The notes below the pieces were generated by a model. It saw only the letters and a program-made list of their open reading frames with translations, did not search any database and was not told where the DNA came from. Source: Paraescarpia echinospica (lineage: Eukaryota; Annelida; Polychaeta; Sabellida; Siboglinidae). Taken from it: a stretch of 64,000 nt of DNA. Each line of letters opens with the position of its first letter. Within the stretch, counting starts at the first letter, position 1. The DNA is taken from the NCBI GenBank assembly GCA_020002185.1, contig CM034544.1, positions 30,373,220-30,437,219 on the forward strand, written 5' to 3'. Positions 14,446-25,337 of the stretch are shown here, in pieces. Made by a program: the position numbers and the translations under genes.

Positions 14446-14658
14446 GTGTCAGTAATTATCTATTAGTAATTATCGATTGTGATACTCAATTGAGCGCCTT
14501 TTGCAATGAACATATGGGAATATGGAAATAATAAACAGACGACAGAAGAATTAGAACAGAACAATTGTCAGATTACGTAATCTACATAGTTTTTTTCTGA
14601 AGAGAATCTAGAGGAAGAGTTCGTGTTTGATCACGTAGAAACTCTTGAGTTTCATAAA

Positions 14659-14880
14659 CTAAGGTGACAACAGTTCGACTTCACACAGCGATCTCACGGG
14701 GCCATAACCCCCGAAGACGCGAACGAACACGAAGTCGCATCCTCGTTTGGGGCAGTCGCAACAAAAGGAGCAGATTGAGGTTTCGGCTGCTAGCTGTTCA
14801 GTCTTCGTCAGCTCACAACGCAGGAAGTAACCGTTGAACGGGCCGCCGTTCACCGACTTCTCCATCGTGTCCACGTGAAC
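14659..14880 (-). CDS. Host gene, terminal coding exon (Cys-rich secreted-type C-terminus)
   Basis: A 222-bp exon (73 codons plus TAG) starting after a good acceptor, a pyrimidine-rich stretch ending TTTGCTGCAG. It encodes VHVDTMEKSVNGGPFNGYF, then a cysteine cluster CSFCCDCPKRGC, and ends CEVELLSP. The start phase (0) matches the donor phase of the exon at 15,714-15,916, so the two belong to one transcript. I do not recognise the domain; paired cysteines suggest an extracellular, disulphide-bonded module. The chain of phases suggests it is the end of the YWTD gene upstream, but the link across 18-21 kb is not proven. Confidence 0.6.
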   Translation of the reverse strand, partial: VHVDTMEKSVNGGPFNGYFLRCELTKTEQLAAETSICSFCCDCPKRGCDFVFVRVFGGYGPVRSLCEVELLSP

Positions 14881-15713
14881 CTGCAGCAAATCGACAATTT
14901 GTATCAAACAAAACGCAGAATAAAAATATATTGTGAGAATAACATGTGTTTGTTTATGTGACAAGAGTGTAAGCAGTTGGATAACAGTCGTCATAGTCGC
15001 GGTCTACTACGTGTGACCTGCCACAACAAAGTGACTGTTAAGTCGCAACATTGAGGAAATAGTTTGTATCGTTTTGGTGAGAAGTTTTATAATTATTAGG
15101 TATACAAAGGTACATAATTTGTTTAAATATGTTCAGTAGATGTTGGTAAAATTTAAACAAAGTACTAAAAAGAAACGTTTTGATAAATACATTTATTTTA
15201 AATTGATAAATTTAAATTAGCAAATATACATTTAGTACTTTATTAGTTTTTAATTGTATGTCCATGAAAATGAACCGGTCAATAAATGGCGAGACAGTAA
15301 GGTAGGCAATCCTGCTAAAATCACAATATTGATGGGACCATTATTTTGGCTTCGTGCAGAATAAGCCAGTGAGACTAAATATCAGGTTCGTTGTGGAGGG
15401 TCATATATGGATGTTAGTACTCGGGAGGCTGCAATAAATAATGCATTATTCACGTTATAGTACAGCATGTGAATGTGCATTTGCTAAGCACACGGTTCAA
15501 GTTCAGAATTGCCTTTGTATGCAGATAATAGGAAGCTCCATGTTCTATGCTTTTAAAGTTAGTTTTTACTATTTAATATTAATGTTTCTGTAACGTTTTT
15601 GTTGCACATCATTTACATTTTATACCATTTGGCTACTTTGATGATGACGTTTCAGTTCAAAATTTAGTAATCTTAATTTATTATCTACTGTGTTACATCG
15701 TTTATATTATTAC

Positions 15714-15916
15714 CTGATTCTTGTCACCGCAGTCGCCATCCTTCAGAACGACGCGGATAAGAGCAGCGTTCTGCGAATCCGAGACATTTGCTCTGAGAAA
15801 GAAGTCCAAGGAATTGGTCGATGACGTCACCTCAGCGCTGGTTCTGCGTTTTCTATCAGTAAAGACAGCACAGACACCGAAGTCGCGATACCCTGTTGCT
15901 ATGGCAGTGACAGGAC
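15714..15916 (-). CDS. Host gene, internal exon
   Basis: A 203-bp exon with a clear acceptor (GTGCTTCTTTCCAAG) and a donor CAG|GTAATA. It starts in phase 1 (two bases complete a codon) and ends in phase 0. It encodes TAIATGYRDFGVCAVFTD ... SLDFFLRANVSDSQNAALIR ... KDGDCGDKNQ, 67 codons with no stop. Codon composition and splice sites make a real exon likely. The fold is not recognised. It joins in frame to 14,659-14,880 downstream and, by phase, to the weaker candidate exon at 18,094-18,165 upstream. Confidence 0.6.
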
Positions 15917-15944
15917 CTTGGAAAGAAGCACACAGTTATATTAG

Positions 15945-16012
15945 ACTTAATATATATATATATATATATATATATGATATATATGATATATATGATATAT
16001 ATCATATACATT
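15945..16012. repeat. (TA)n / GATA-type microsatellite
   Basis: TATATA run followed by TATGATA repeats, in the intron just upstream of the exon at 15,714-15,916. Confidence 0.95.
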
Positions 16013-16860
16013 AGGTCACATAATTATACATGTAGGGGTCTCTTGGTTTGTATTACGTTGCGCCATATGTCACCGGGTTGTCTTAGTGATCGTAACATAA
16101 CAACTCAATATAAAAGACACATGTTGCTTTGTTTAGATGTTGATATCAGACTGTCACGAATATTTGCTAGCTGTGTGCAAAACGATTAATGTTTTACTGT
16201 CTCCATTCCACGAGCTGCCATTTTGGAAGTTTGGTCAATTTCTTTGGCCGCCATAATGGCCACTTGACATAACGTATATACGAGACGAACTTAAACATCA
16301 TTCTATCGACGTGAATCATGGCTTAACAACTCTAGCGGGCTTTGCATTCATTCTATATATGACGGACACTGCATTAGTAATTATCTGCTGCCAGTGTATC
16401 ACTGGACACAACATATGAAAGCAGTGGCTGGCGTGTGCACGTACGTCATCTGTATTATTGTTATTATTATTATCGTCTATGCGGCTCTTAGTCGGCTGGA
16501 AGGAGGACGTATAGGACGATAAAGGTCATTGTGTGGTAGGGAATTTCGGTGGTTCAGGATTAAAGTCGTTCCATTATATACTTTTCTTATTATATCAGAG
16601 GTTTGCGTCGTACGACACAGTGGCTGAGAAGAGTCATGGTGACTATGGCGTTTGTGAAGTTTTTACTTTTAGTTGGAGTATTTACGGGAACTGTGGTTTT
16701 GAGGTGTTTATAGTGAGTATGGCGATAGCTGTGTTTTTGACGAGTGAGGTGATTGATGATATCTACAATTATTTGCACACAACAAACTATTCTGGTGATA
16801 TTGAGAGCATTGTTTTCGGAGGTTATGTAGCCTATGTTGCTTAATAGAGGTCTATACGAA
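16013..16860. other. No recognised feature
   Basis: Intronic-looking DNA. A 103-codon plus-strand frame at 16,533-16,844 has no recognisable domain and no ATG context or splice support, so I do not call it. Confidence 0.4.
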
Positions 16861-16925
16861 TATACACACGCGCGCACACGCACACGCACACACACATATA
16901 TATATATATATATACATATAATATA

Positions 16926-16962
<37 letters not shown>

Positions 16963-16965
16963 TGC
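16861..16965. repeat. (CA)n / (TA)n compound microsatellite
   Basis: Short CA/CGCA run followed by two TA runs. Confidence 0.95.
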
Positions 16966-17277
16966 TCATATACATCTTGTTTAAATTATTTATGATTTAG
17001 TAATACGCCTCTTTTTATTGATGACGTTTTCTACTATAGTTGGTTGGTTTTATTTATAGCGCCTTTTGCATGTCTTTGTCACATGGTATGTCTGCTGTTG
17101 TGATGTGTTGATATGTGCAGACGTTGTCTCATGTCACTGATGCGTTCTCTAATACATGTGCAGCCATTTATACAGCTGATACACTACTTACACGCCCATG
17201 TATGGAAACACTTTCAAATAGTTGAACACATATATAATGATGGCATATAACAAACAAGGAAGTGGACATGTTCCATA
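16966..17277. other. No recognised feature
   Basis: AT-rich intronic-looking DNA without open frames of note. Confidence 0.4.
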
Positions 17278-17285
17278 CTATACTC

Positions 17286-18083
17286 AAACAGTTCTTAGTT
17301 TGCAACCCAAAATTTGGTCACCAAGCCATTTTGAGTTGATCACCAAATGTCTTCAATATTAAGTGAATGTTAAAATGTTCTTATATTTCCCTCTTGCCCG
17401 TACCAAATGCATCCGACGTGAATAATTTACACTAGATTTTACTTACATATTATATGATAACAATATGACACAGTATTTGGAATCCACACGATACTTTAAC
17501 AATTGGTCGTTTTGCTTGCATCCGGTACGGACAAATCATATCTTGCTTTGATGCCGCCGAAATTGCATCTTGCGCACATTCAACAAAATTTGGTGCTGCT
17601 TCCGATTCATTCCATATCGAAGCCTTCAAAGTACACTTTCATAGACAAATATTGCTCTAACCGGCATATACAGCCATCTATCGGATTATTTGCCTCATTA
17701 TAAGTATCATTACCAGTAGGAGTTTGGGCTTATGAAGTAAATGTGTGTAAACTTCTAATATCTTTCAAACAATATCGAGATCATAAGAACTTGTCGTCTC
17801 CATTCACAATATATTATTTGCTTTCGAGTAGCTGGGGTGTCCTAATTTTACTCGAAAGAAAACAATAAACGGCGCTGTTTTTTGTGTTTCATATAGCTTC
17901 GTGTTTAGCAAGCACGTTTGGCAATGTTCTCATTTTATTCACTTACTTGTATGTTGTGTATTTACGCTATCATTATTTATTTTATAATTTACCACAAATT
18001 AACTGTTTGAACAAAAGGGTCGCCAAGCTAGGTACGCGACCGGAATTTGATCGCCGGTAAAGAAGGTTGGTTAAGAACCGCTG
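17286..18083. mobile_element. Non-autonomous hAT-like element with 8-bp TSD
   Basis: The right end reads ...GGTTAAGAACCGCTG, whose reverse complement begins CAGCGGTTCTTAACC, a classic hAT/Charlie-style terminus. The left end AAACAGTTCTTA aligns to it in register over 12 bases (three mismatches). Inside the left end, AACCCAAAATTTGGTCACC and CACCAAATG resemble the common hAT subterminal repeats. Flanks CTATACTC (17,278-17,285) and CTCTACTC (18,084-18,091) are an 8-bp target duplication with one mismatch, as expected for hAT. No transposase frame is seen. Confidence 0.65.
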
Positions 18084-18093
18084 CTCTACTCAC

Positions 18094-18165
18094 TTATTCC
18101 TGGTACAGGGCAGTTGTCCGGCGTGTCACCCCCGTGCACAATTGCAATGTTGTAGAACGTGTAGG
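18094..18165 (-). CDS. Candidate host exon (short)
   Basis: A 72-bp frame on the minus strand, YTFYNIAIVHGGDTPDNCPV..., ends at a strong donor A|GTGAGT and would join in phase to the exon at 15,714-15,916. The acceptor (CAACGCAG) is weak and its start phase does not match the donor of the exon at 21,225-21,351, so either an exon is missing between them or the acceptor is wrong. Its 3' intron boundary touches the target duplication of the hAT-like element. Moderate to low confidence. Confidence 0.35.
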   Translation of the reverse strand, partial: PTRSTTLQLCTGVTRRTTALYQE

Positions 18166-18429
18166 CTGCGTTGCCAGTTCCCGTCGTGAGAATGGTTCGA
18201 ACCCCTGTTTCCAGATGGAGTGAAGAAACCCTGGAAACAATTATTGACATAAATAATTTAATAACAACTAAAATTGAACACCTTTGGAAAAAAGGCATTA
18301 CGTACATGGGCAAACGTTTTGTTTTGGCAAACTGGAGAAATCAAACCGAAAAAATAAAAATGTTGTCAAACTCTAACATTTAGTTTGTTTCTAATTATCT
18401 AACATGTTGCGGTTCATAGGCCCAGACTA
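18149..18429 (+). repeat. Dispersed SINE-like repeat, copy 2
   Basis: Homologous to 11,574-11,868, including the B-box-like ATGGTTCGAACCCC near 18,190 and the 3' end TTCATAGGCCCAGACTA. It overlaps the start of the candidate exon at 18,094-18,165 by a few bases, which weakens that exon call. Confidence 0.6.
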
Positions 18430-19160
18430 ATTTTTATACAAAACTGCTATGCTTTTTGATACTTTTGATTCAACCAGTTTTATGTGTTCTCTCCATGTTA
18501 AGTTTTCATTAATGGTTGCTCCAAAGAATGTTGTATATGATACCTGCTCAATGTTTGTCTCATTCCAAACTATATTCACATCTGTTCTAGGTTTTTTTAT
18601 TGTTAAACATTATAAAATGTGTTTTGTTCAAACTGAGCGATAATTTGTTCGTTCGGATCTACAGGTCTAGTTTTTTAGTTCGTTGTTAACAACAGTGCTT
18701 ACATCATCTGTGTTAGTAGAGGAATAACAAAGGTTAGTATCATCAGCAAACAGTATAATATGAAGCAATTTTGAGACTTCACACATGTCATTTATGTACA
18801 GAATAAATAATAATGGACCACGGATTGAACTTTGTGGGACTCCACACTTGATTTCCTTTAGTTCTGAGATATTGTTAATATAGCATACACATTGTCTACG
18901 GTAGGTTAAGTAGTTTTTATCCAGTCCAGAACCAGACACACAGTATCAAACGCTTTTTAGATCGATAAAGACACCAATCGTACTTTGACATTTATCCATT
19001 GCGGAAGTAACCTTTTTGACAAATTATCTTAAAGCTAGTGAAGTTGAATGATTACTTCTGAAGCCCATGTTTCAATATGCGTAGATATAGGTATATAATT
19101 AGACAATTGAAAACGTTCTCCCGATTCATGCCTTGTGATACATGCCTTGTGAACAGTAAT
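18430..19160 (-). pseudogene. Non-LTR retrotransposon relic (RT palm), copy 1
   Basis: 18,667-18,939 on the minus strand encodes an RT core: a YINNISELKEIKCGVPQ block, then RGPLLFILYINDM and the catalytic FADDTNLCYS. Note FADD in place of YADD, normal for this group. Flanking frames are decayed. The same fragment occurs at 51,501-51,990, where it begins at the end of the assembly gap. Confidence 0.75.
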
Positions 19161-19744
19161 TTGAAATTGTTTTCGTTTTTAATAAGCAAACAGCCATTTA
19201 GTTACAAGACTGTTTCCCAATAACCTGAAACGTATAACACATTACTGTTGTTTGTTTTAATTGAACCAAGATTAGCACCTTCAGGAAATAAACCAACATT
19301 TTACGTATTTCAATGGATGGATTTTTTTTTTATATTATTAATATTACACATAGTCTCATGAAAATTGGTTTCCGATTTGAATATTTCAGCAAAATCAAGT
19401 TAAGTGAGTGTCATACGACAAGTGTCACGTGATACAAGCTGCTGGAGAAGGACTGGCGGGAGCTCCTGGCCAACATTACATCCTGTTAGGAGAGTGTCAT
19501 TTGTTAAGCCTCCGCAAAATGTCATATATACATATTAAGCATATAGAAGGTAATTTGAAGTAAACATGTGCATGCACTGCAAATGCGTTTTTCTCAGTTT
19601 TAGCGTCACTACCCCAGTCATGTTCACTGTGGCATAATTTTGGCATTGAGTGAGCAAGGTTAGTGTTTATGCACCATTGAAAACCTTAATACATCTTCTT
19701 TCCAAATGTATGGATAAATCAAAACGTTCGTATGTTGATACGTG
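19161..19744. other. No recognised feature
   Basis: AT-rich intronic DNA between two retrotransposon relics, duplicated at about 51,990-52,573. Confidence 0.4.
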
Positions 19745-19942
19745 ACTCTCTCTCTCTCTCTCTCTCTATAATATATATATATATATATATAATATATATA
19801 TATAAATATATAATATATATATATACATATATATATACAGAGAGAGAGAGAGAGAGTCACGTGTCTACGTGCGAACGTTTTGATTGATATATATATATGT
19901 ATATATATATATAAATAAGTTTGATTGATATATATATATATA

Positions 19943-19977
<35 letters not shown>

Positions 19978-20005
19978 GATATATATATATACATACATAC
20001 GTTGT
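19745..20005. repeat. (CT)n, (TA)n and (GA)n microsatellites
   Basis: A 23-bp CT run, several interrupted TA runs and a short GA run. The CT run is about 60 bp in the second copy at 52,574. Confidence 0.95.
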
Positions 20006-21106
20006 TGTTCTCCTCGTCGTTCAGGGGTGAGGCTGGCTTGGATACGTCGACATTTTCTTTTCATTCCCTTCCTCCTAATTGCTCTTGCACTACTTTCTCT
20101 ACCATCCTTCTCTATTCTCTTCGGTCTTTTGCTCTTTTCCTCCATTCCCCTTTCCATTCCTCCAGGTCTCTCTTCACGCAATCCTCCTACTTCAGTCTCG
20201 GTCGCCCTCGTCTTCTTTTTCCCTCCACTCTCCGGGCATCTGCTTTCTTTGCCATCCGTTCTTCTCCCATTCGCTCCACATGTCCTGCCCAGTTCAACCA
20301 ACTTCTCACCAACTTCTTCTTGAAACTTTCTTTCACACCAACATTTTCCCTCAGCTCTTCCACTCTTCGCTTATCTATTCTCTTTACCCCCGTAATTCTC
20401 CTGACCCAGTTGTTTTCGCACACTTGTACCCTCTCCTGTTGTTTCTCTGTCACTGCTGTAGTTTCTAGGCCGTACATGTAGCCTGGTGTCACACATGCGC
20501 ATAGTACCTTTCCCTTGAGTTTTTGCGATATGTGCCTGTCTCCCATCACACCTTCTACTTTCCTCCATGCATTCGCCCCTGTTTGTATTCTCCTGCGAAT
20601 TTTTATCTCTGAGGAGCCATCCCCACATACCGCTCCGCCCAGGTATACAAAACTGTCTCTTTGTTTTAGTTTTTTCCCCTCCAGGTTTATTTCCAGTTCT
20701 TTGCTTTTTTGCTCAACCCACAGCACCTCTGTCTTCTCCAGATTCACTTTCAGTCCGTGTTTGCTGAAGATAACTGTCCACTCTATCAGTTGTTCCTGTA
20801 AATCCGCTTACCCGTTCGCTACCACCGCTAGATCGTCTGTATACAGTAGTTTCTGGAGAAAATCTTTCGTACTGATCTTTCTCCTTATGAGTTCCATCAC
20901 TGCGATAAACAGTAATGGGCTCAGACCACTCCTCTGTCTCAAACCAACGTTCACTTTTAATTCTTCTGAGATTCCAGGTCCACACACCACTCTGCCTTTC
21001 GTTTCTTCATATGTCCCTTCCACCATCCTGACCTCTGCCTCTGGGACGAACCCCCATCCGTCTCAGTATCGCCATTGCCATCTTTCTCGATACTGTGTCA
21101 TATATA
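20006..21106 (-). pseudogene. RTE-like retrotransposon, 5'-truncated RT C-terminal half, copy 1
   Basis: Minus-strand frames give, in order, GLRQRSGLSPLLFIAVMEL, LLYTDDLAVVANG (catalytic motif with T in place of the usual A before DD), [55 protein letters not shown] and [19 protein letters not shown]. This is the palm/thumb and C-terminal region of RTE-type elements. A 10-bp insertion relative to the second copy (near 20,800) and other lesions break the frame. The 5' portion including the endonuclease is absent, as usual for truncated LINE insertions. Confidence 0.8.
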
Positions 21107-21126
21107 CAGAGAGAGAGAGAGAGAGA
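21107..21126. repeat. (GA)n microsatellite, short allele
   Basis: Twenty bases of GA next to the RTE fragment; the corresponding tract in the second copy is about 77 bp (53,936-54,012). Confidence 0.95.
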
Positions 21127-21224
21127 TAAACTATGCAAGATTAACAAGCTGTACAATTCTGGCGGGGGCATTGAACGTACGCCTGCTAGTAATAGAGCAA
21201 ACGGAACTAAAAACATGGCATTAC

Positions 21225-21351
21225 CTGCGTGGTTCGTTTGTTGCGTAGTAAGCCACGCCGTCTTGTATGGCGAGACCAAAGGGTTCGCCAGTTATGTTGT
21301 AGATTCGTCTCTCACCGCCCGTGTAGTTACTGCATTGTATGTGGACGAAGG
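21225..21351 (-). CDS. Host YWTD gene, exon (copy 1)
   Basis: A 127-bp minus-strand exon after acceptor TGTTTGTGTTACAG, with donor CAG|GTAATG. It encodes FVHIQCSNYTGGERRIYNI and then TGEPFGLAIQDGVAYYATNE. The G..GLAI.DGV.YY pattern is one blade edge of an LDL-receptor class B (YWTD) beta-propeller. Start phase 1 and end phase 2; the start joins exactly to the donor of the exon at 23,102-23,250 (WTDQ|T). The protein would be a secreted or membrane receptor-type protein; which member of the LDLR/LRP/nidogen group cannot be told. Confidence 0.8.
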
Positions 21352-21776
21352 CTGTAACACAAACAGCTGATATTCAGAAATGTGAAGTGAGCAGGTATAA
21401 CAAGAATTTCATGTAAATGGAATACTTTTGTTATCAACACCTCTCAACATGTGTTAAAGGGAATAAAAACGACCATTGCTTGAATTAGTGTTATGGTACA
21501 TATTGCTGTATATCTTAATTTCTACCACGAAAAAATTATCATCATTCAATAAATAAATAATCCACATAATACGCTGTGCAACGTTTTTAGAATATTCATA
21601 TTTTGGCGTGCTTTTCAGTATGCATAGGTATGATGTTACTCGTGAAACATACGCACAAGAGGCCGGGACTTTTGATTCCTCCATAGCATGCTTACGAGGA
21701 TGGAATTTTGGTCGAAACGAACGTCAGATTGAGTTTTAGTGCGGTATTCCGACGATATCAATATCATATTCATATC
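21352..21776. other. Intron, no recognised feature
   Basis: AT-rich sequence between the YWTD exon and the palindromic element. Confidence 0.4.
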
Positions 21777-22590
21777 ATCAAAAATAGATAAGCGAGCGAA
21801 AAATGAACAATGCGGAACACATCCAAAACATGAAATTCTACGGTCGCTAGCACCCTCATGGTTCGTCCTATCCCAACGATCTTGGTATCATTTGAAAGGA
21901 TACACTTTTTGTTATTCTAGCGTCATCTAGATTTCCCGGTAACCGTTTACAGAACACCAACAAACGCCGTTTTCGGTGTTCTGTAAGGTTCTGAACGATG
22001 TTGGTGGCGGATACTCAGTACACTAATCTTCCGATTGCGGCGCTGTTTTCCTCATTTGCATAGGTTCAGACATGCGCACTTCACCATTTCTTGATTTCAT
22101 GTTATAAGCTCCACCCACTTTTAAACCGCAGCGAAATTGATGTGCTTTGATCGCAGCGAAACCGATATATCTCTACGTCGGCGTGACGTCATAATAACGT
22201 ACGTATACAATTCATATCTAAATTCGTTGCGTTGGTTGGTTGATATACGTGATTGTGACGTCACGCTTACTTCGCGTATGTCATTTTAGCAGCCGTTTGA
22301 AAGTAGGTGGAGCTTATACCACGAAATCAGATAATGGTGCCTCAATCGGTAGATTGGTGAACTGTGTCGACGAAACAACATCGTTCGCAGTGTCTAAGAC
22401 ACCGGAACGGGCCCAGTTGTAGGTCCGCTTTTAGTTAATTTTAGGAATGATTATCAGGAAACCATTTATATGTTTGAATGGCAGAAAGCTTAAACTTTCA
22501 AACGACATCAATATTGTTTGGATCTGACGAACCGTAATGGTACTAGCAATCGCTAAAAAGGCGTTTTTGGCTCGCTTATCTATTTTTGAT
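21777..22590. mobile_element. Palindromic foldback/MITE-like element, copy 1
   Basis: An 814-bp near-complete inverted repeat. The ends are ATCAAAAATAGATAAGCGAG and its reverse complement. Moving inward the arms keep pairing: CGCTAGCACC... TTTGAAAGG against its partner at 22,480-22,550; AACGATGTTG ... CCGATTG against 22,340-22,400; and ATAAGCTCCACC against 22,305-22,330. The centre is near 22,185, flanked by TGACGTCA-type sites on both sides. No transposase is encoded. Non-autonomous DNA transposon is the likeliest class; the target duplication is not clear. Confidence 0.7.
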
Positions 22591-22680
22591 ATTATGTATA
22601 TATGTATATATAATACATATATATACACAAATCGATTTCAATTGTCATTTAAATTGTACAGCTCATGTTCCTGTATATCA

Positions 22681-22718
<38 letters not shown>

Positions 22719-23101
22719 CCGTCCTTTGCGAACACTGTTATGGGCACATTAAAAAAAAACTTTGCGAGTAGCACATTAACCTAATATTTAACATACCATA
22801 AGTAAAGAACAATATCTAGCTAAATGTTATTTACCAAGGAACATGCTATATATTTAATAATTCAACGAAGGGTGTACCACACTGAACTTTTCTTTGCCTA
22901 ATGCAAGTGTTTGCTTTATCGGAGGAACATTGCTAGATGCTGAAGCTGCCGTCATCTATCACGAACACCTGTCTGTTTTTAAACACCAAGACACAATGGT
23001 AGATTCAACCCTGCCTGAGAACTAATTTGAGCTATTAACTAGTGATTCTAAACACCAACTTCATTCGGTAGGTTTAATAGAAACAGTTCAATCGCACTTA
23101 C
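22591..23101. other. Intron with (TA)n microsatellite
   Basis: Contains a 34-bp TA run at about 22,682-22,718; otherwise nothing recognisable. Confidence 0.6.
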
Positions 23102-23250
23102 TTTGATCAGTCCAGCAAATCCTGCAACTGTTGTAGTCGATTGCTAGCCCGTAGGCATCCCCACGATATCTTGGCGTAATCTGAACGGATCCACTACCGT
23201 TCAAGTTAGCCTTGTGGATACCAGCATAGGTATCAGCATAAAACAGCAAC
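23102..23250 (-). CDS. Host YWTD gene, exon (copy 1)
   Basis: A 149-bp exon with acceptor AACTGTCTAG and strong donor CAAA|GTAAGT. It encodes LLFYADTYAGIHKANLNGS followed by DAYGLAIDYNSCRICWTDQ. LFYAD and CWTD are variants of the YWTD motif, IHKANLNGS is the conserved I.RA.L(D/N)GS strand, and GLAID is the start of the next repeat. It starts with one base and ends with one base of a split codon, matching its neighbours at 23,562-23,727 and 21,225-21,351. Confidence 0.85.
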
Positions 23251-23561
23251 CTAGACAGTTATAACATTCTAACGTATCGCACAAAATCATAATTACACCA
23301 TTGCGATACACTAAGGTTAACATTGATGTTTTAGTTATTATTCTATATATATAATTCCTTAATATTTCACGTTAATTATGCTAAATAATTATTTAGTGAA
23401 CATTGCACACTCCACCACATTTAGTAAGAAGAATTATATGGTCATAAGGTGTTACTCTTACGACATTATGTACAATTGTTCAGGTTGAAACTAAACATAA
23501 ATGGCAAGATTGTTTGCCGATCTCAAAGCGATAGAGTTATTACATGAGAAATTCCACGAAC

Positions 23562-23727
23562 CTTTTGTTAACCTCCACAACCACAGATCTTCCTACGCCA
23601 CCAAACGTGACTATTGTTCTCCCCCCACTGCCATCCAATTTGGCCATGTCAATCTTTCTGTCATTGTTGAATGTGATGTACAGTTTGTTTTCTGCTGGGT
23701 CAACGGCAAGCCCGTGACAGTAATTAG
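23562..23727 (-). CDS. Host YWTD gene, exon (copy 1)
   Basis: A 166-bp exon after acceptor GTGTTCTTTATAG, with donor AAAAG|GTTCGT. It encodes YCHGLAVDPAENKLYITFN, then KIDMAKLDGSGGRTIVTF and ends VVVEVNKR. GLAVD....KLY...... I.MAKLDGS is a canonical LDL-receptor class B repeat. Two leftover bases pair with the first base of the exon at 23,102-23,250, giving VNKR|LLFYAD in frame, which is what a YWTD propeller should read. This in-frame join is strong evidence for the gene. Confidence 0.85.
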
Positions 23728-24940
23728 CTATAAAGAACACAACAGAAAGATGACACCTTATTACACACCACTGCGCCTTTGACAACGAATTATTTTCAGC
23801 GTCCACATTTATCAAGCATATAGTCTTTTTCTACCTGCGACTACGAATGCATTTATGTCAGATAAAAACCCATAATGCATATCAATAGATGATACATACA
23901 CAATGTATAAATTATAAACAAATATTAATTTAGCTGGCCAACAAAACTAGAACTTTGCGAAGGTATTATCTACCAAAATGACCTAACGTATGAATAAGTA
24001 TTAACCACAGGGACATGATCAATTGCTTATAACCTTAACTAATATGTGTATTGTATGTATTCTTTTAAACAATAATGTGTCGTGAATATTCTAAATTCTG
24101 GGCATTGCCACGTTAATGTAGTACATATGTAAGCTCATTTTAATAAAGTGATAAGAACTGTAATGAATTTAATAATTGTAAATTAGATATGGCATTTTAT
24201 GAAGAACTTCCCAGAGATAGGCGGTAGGTAAGATTTTATGATACTTATATATGTTATTTACAATAAAATGATCCAGCCAGATCAAATTTTAGCTTGTTCG
24301 TTGCATTTTGTAGGATACAAAACAAATGCAGGTAATGCGATTGATATTACAGTCACTACAAATAATATATCAACTACTTTAAATCAGAATATTAAATGTA
24401 TGTATCTACTATTATGAATACATAAATATACAATTCATATTGTAATTATGCGATCAATAAGTCCAACATTTGTTGCACCCCAATTGAAGTGCTATACCGT
24501 TTTCCTACAGTTTTGATTGGATGTGGAACAAACCGGATAAAGGCACCATATTTATTTATGCTTCCTTGGACAATGAAATGTAATTTTTCAACGAATTCAG
24601 CACATTCTGGATGGGTATTTGTGCCAATATTAGAGTTTGAGAAATCAGCATTTCATGAGAGCCAGAAACACGAGGAAAGGCTATATGTCCAGAAACATAT
24701 CAACAATCATGTAGAGAATATATTTAAAAAACAAATTAATACCATCCTTCATGAAATAATGGCTGGGGTAGTGCCTACTCATTACGTGAGAATTAAGATT
24801 TGTTTGATGAAAACTACGCTGAAATTCATATTCTACTCCACAGAAAACTCTCCTATCACCGGCCTGTCGTGACCATTAGGCGGCTAAGACAGCCTATAGA
24901 TCACCATATAGCACCGTCCAGACGAGGTCGGCGCATAGTT
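23728..24940. other. Intron, no recognised feature
   Basis: AT-rich. A plus-strand open frame at about 24,489-24,872 is conserved in the second copy, but that is expected of a near-identical duplicate. It starts without ATG and has no recognisable motif, so I do not call a gene. Confidence 0.4.
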
Positions 24941-24944
24941 GTGT

Positions 24945-25337
24945 TCTCTCTGCCAGCTCTTGCCACCATTTGTTTATGATTTCTCTGAGCCGACCTCGTC
25001 AACACTAGAGCCTTCTAAGAGCCACTACGTTTAGTCTATGGCCCATCTCACCAATTCCAGGTCCTTTCACGCTCATCCAATGGATCAAGCTTGTAGGCAG
25101 ACAAGGAATCGATTTTGCGCCGATGGACTAAGCACTATGCAAAAAGCCTTCATAAACGAGAAACCATCGTATGGAGCCTACACACCCCAGATCATGGTTG
25201 ATGGACACCCCATTAACTTAGCTGATAAGATCCCATAACATGGAAGTGTCACCATAAAGGATATACACCAGCCCAAGATTTGGACAAACGCCTTGCCAAA
25301 GCCAACAGTTCAATCGGTCGCCTCCAGAAAGGTGTAT
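24945..25337 (+). pseudogene. RTE-like relic, left part, split by an insertion (copy 1)
   Basis: Plus-strand frames read KPSYGAYTPQIMVDGHPINL and then DLDKRLAKANSSIGRLQKG, matching the region after the ADD motif of RTE-type reverse transcriptases (substrate strand, then the AKA..FGRL helix). The coding sense stops at 25,337 where the L2-like element begins, and resumes at about 32,654 with the expected next segment. So a plus-strand RTE was split by the L2-like insertion. Confidence 0.7.

Noticed and set aside
24489..24872. 127-codon plus-strand frame, conserved in the second copy (57,363-57,746)
   Set aside because: Conservation only reflects the near-identical duplicate; there is no ATG at the start, no splice sites and no recognisable motif.
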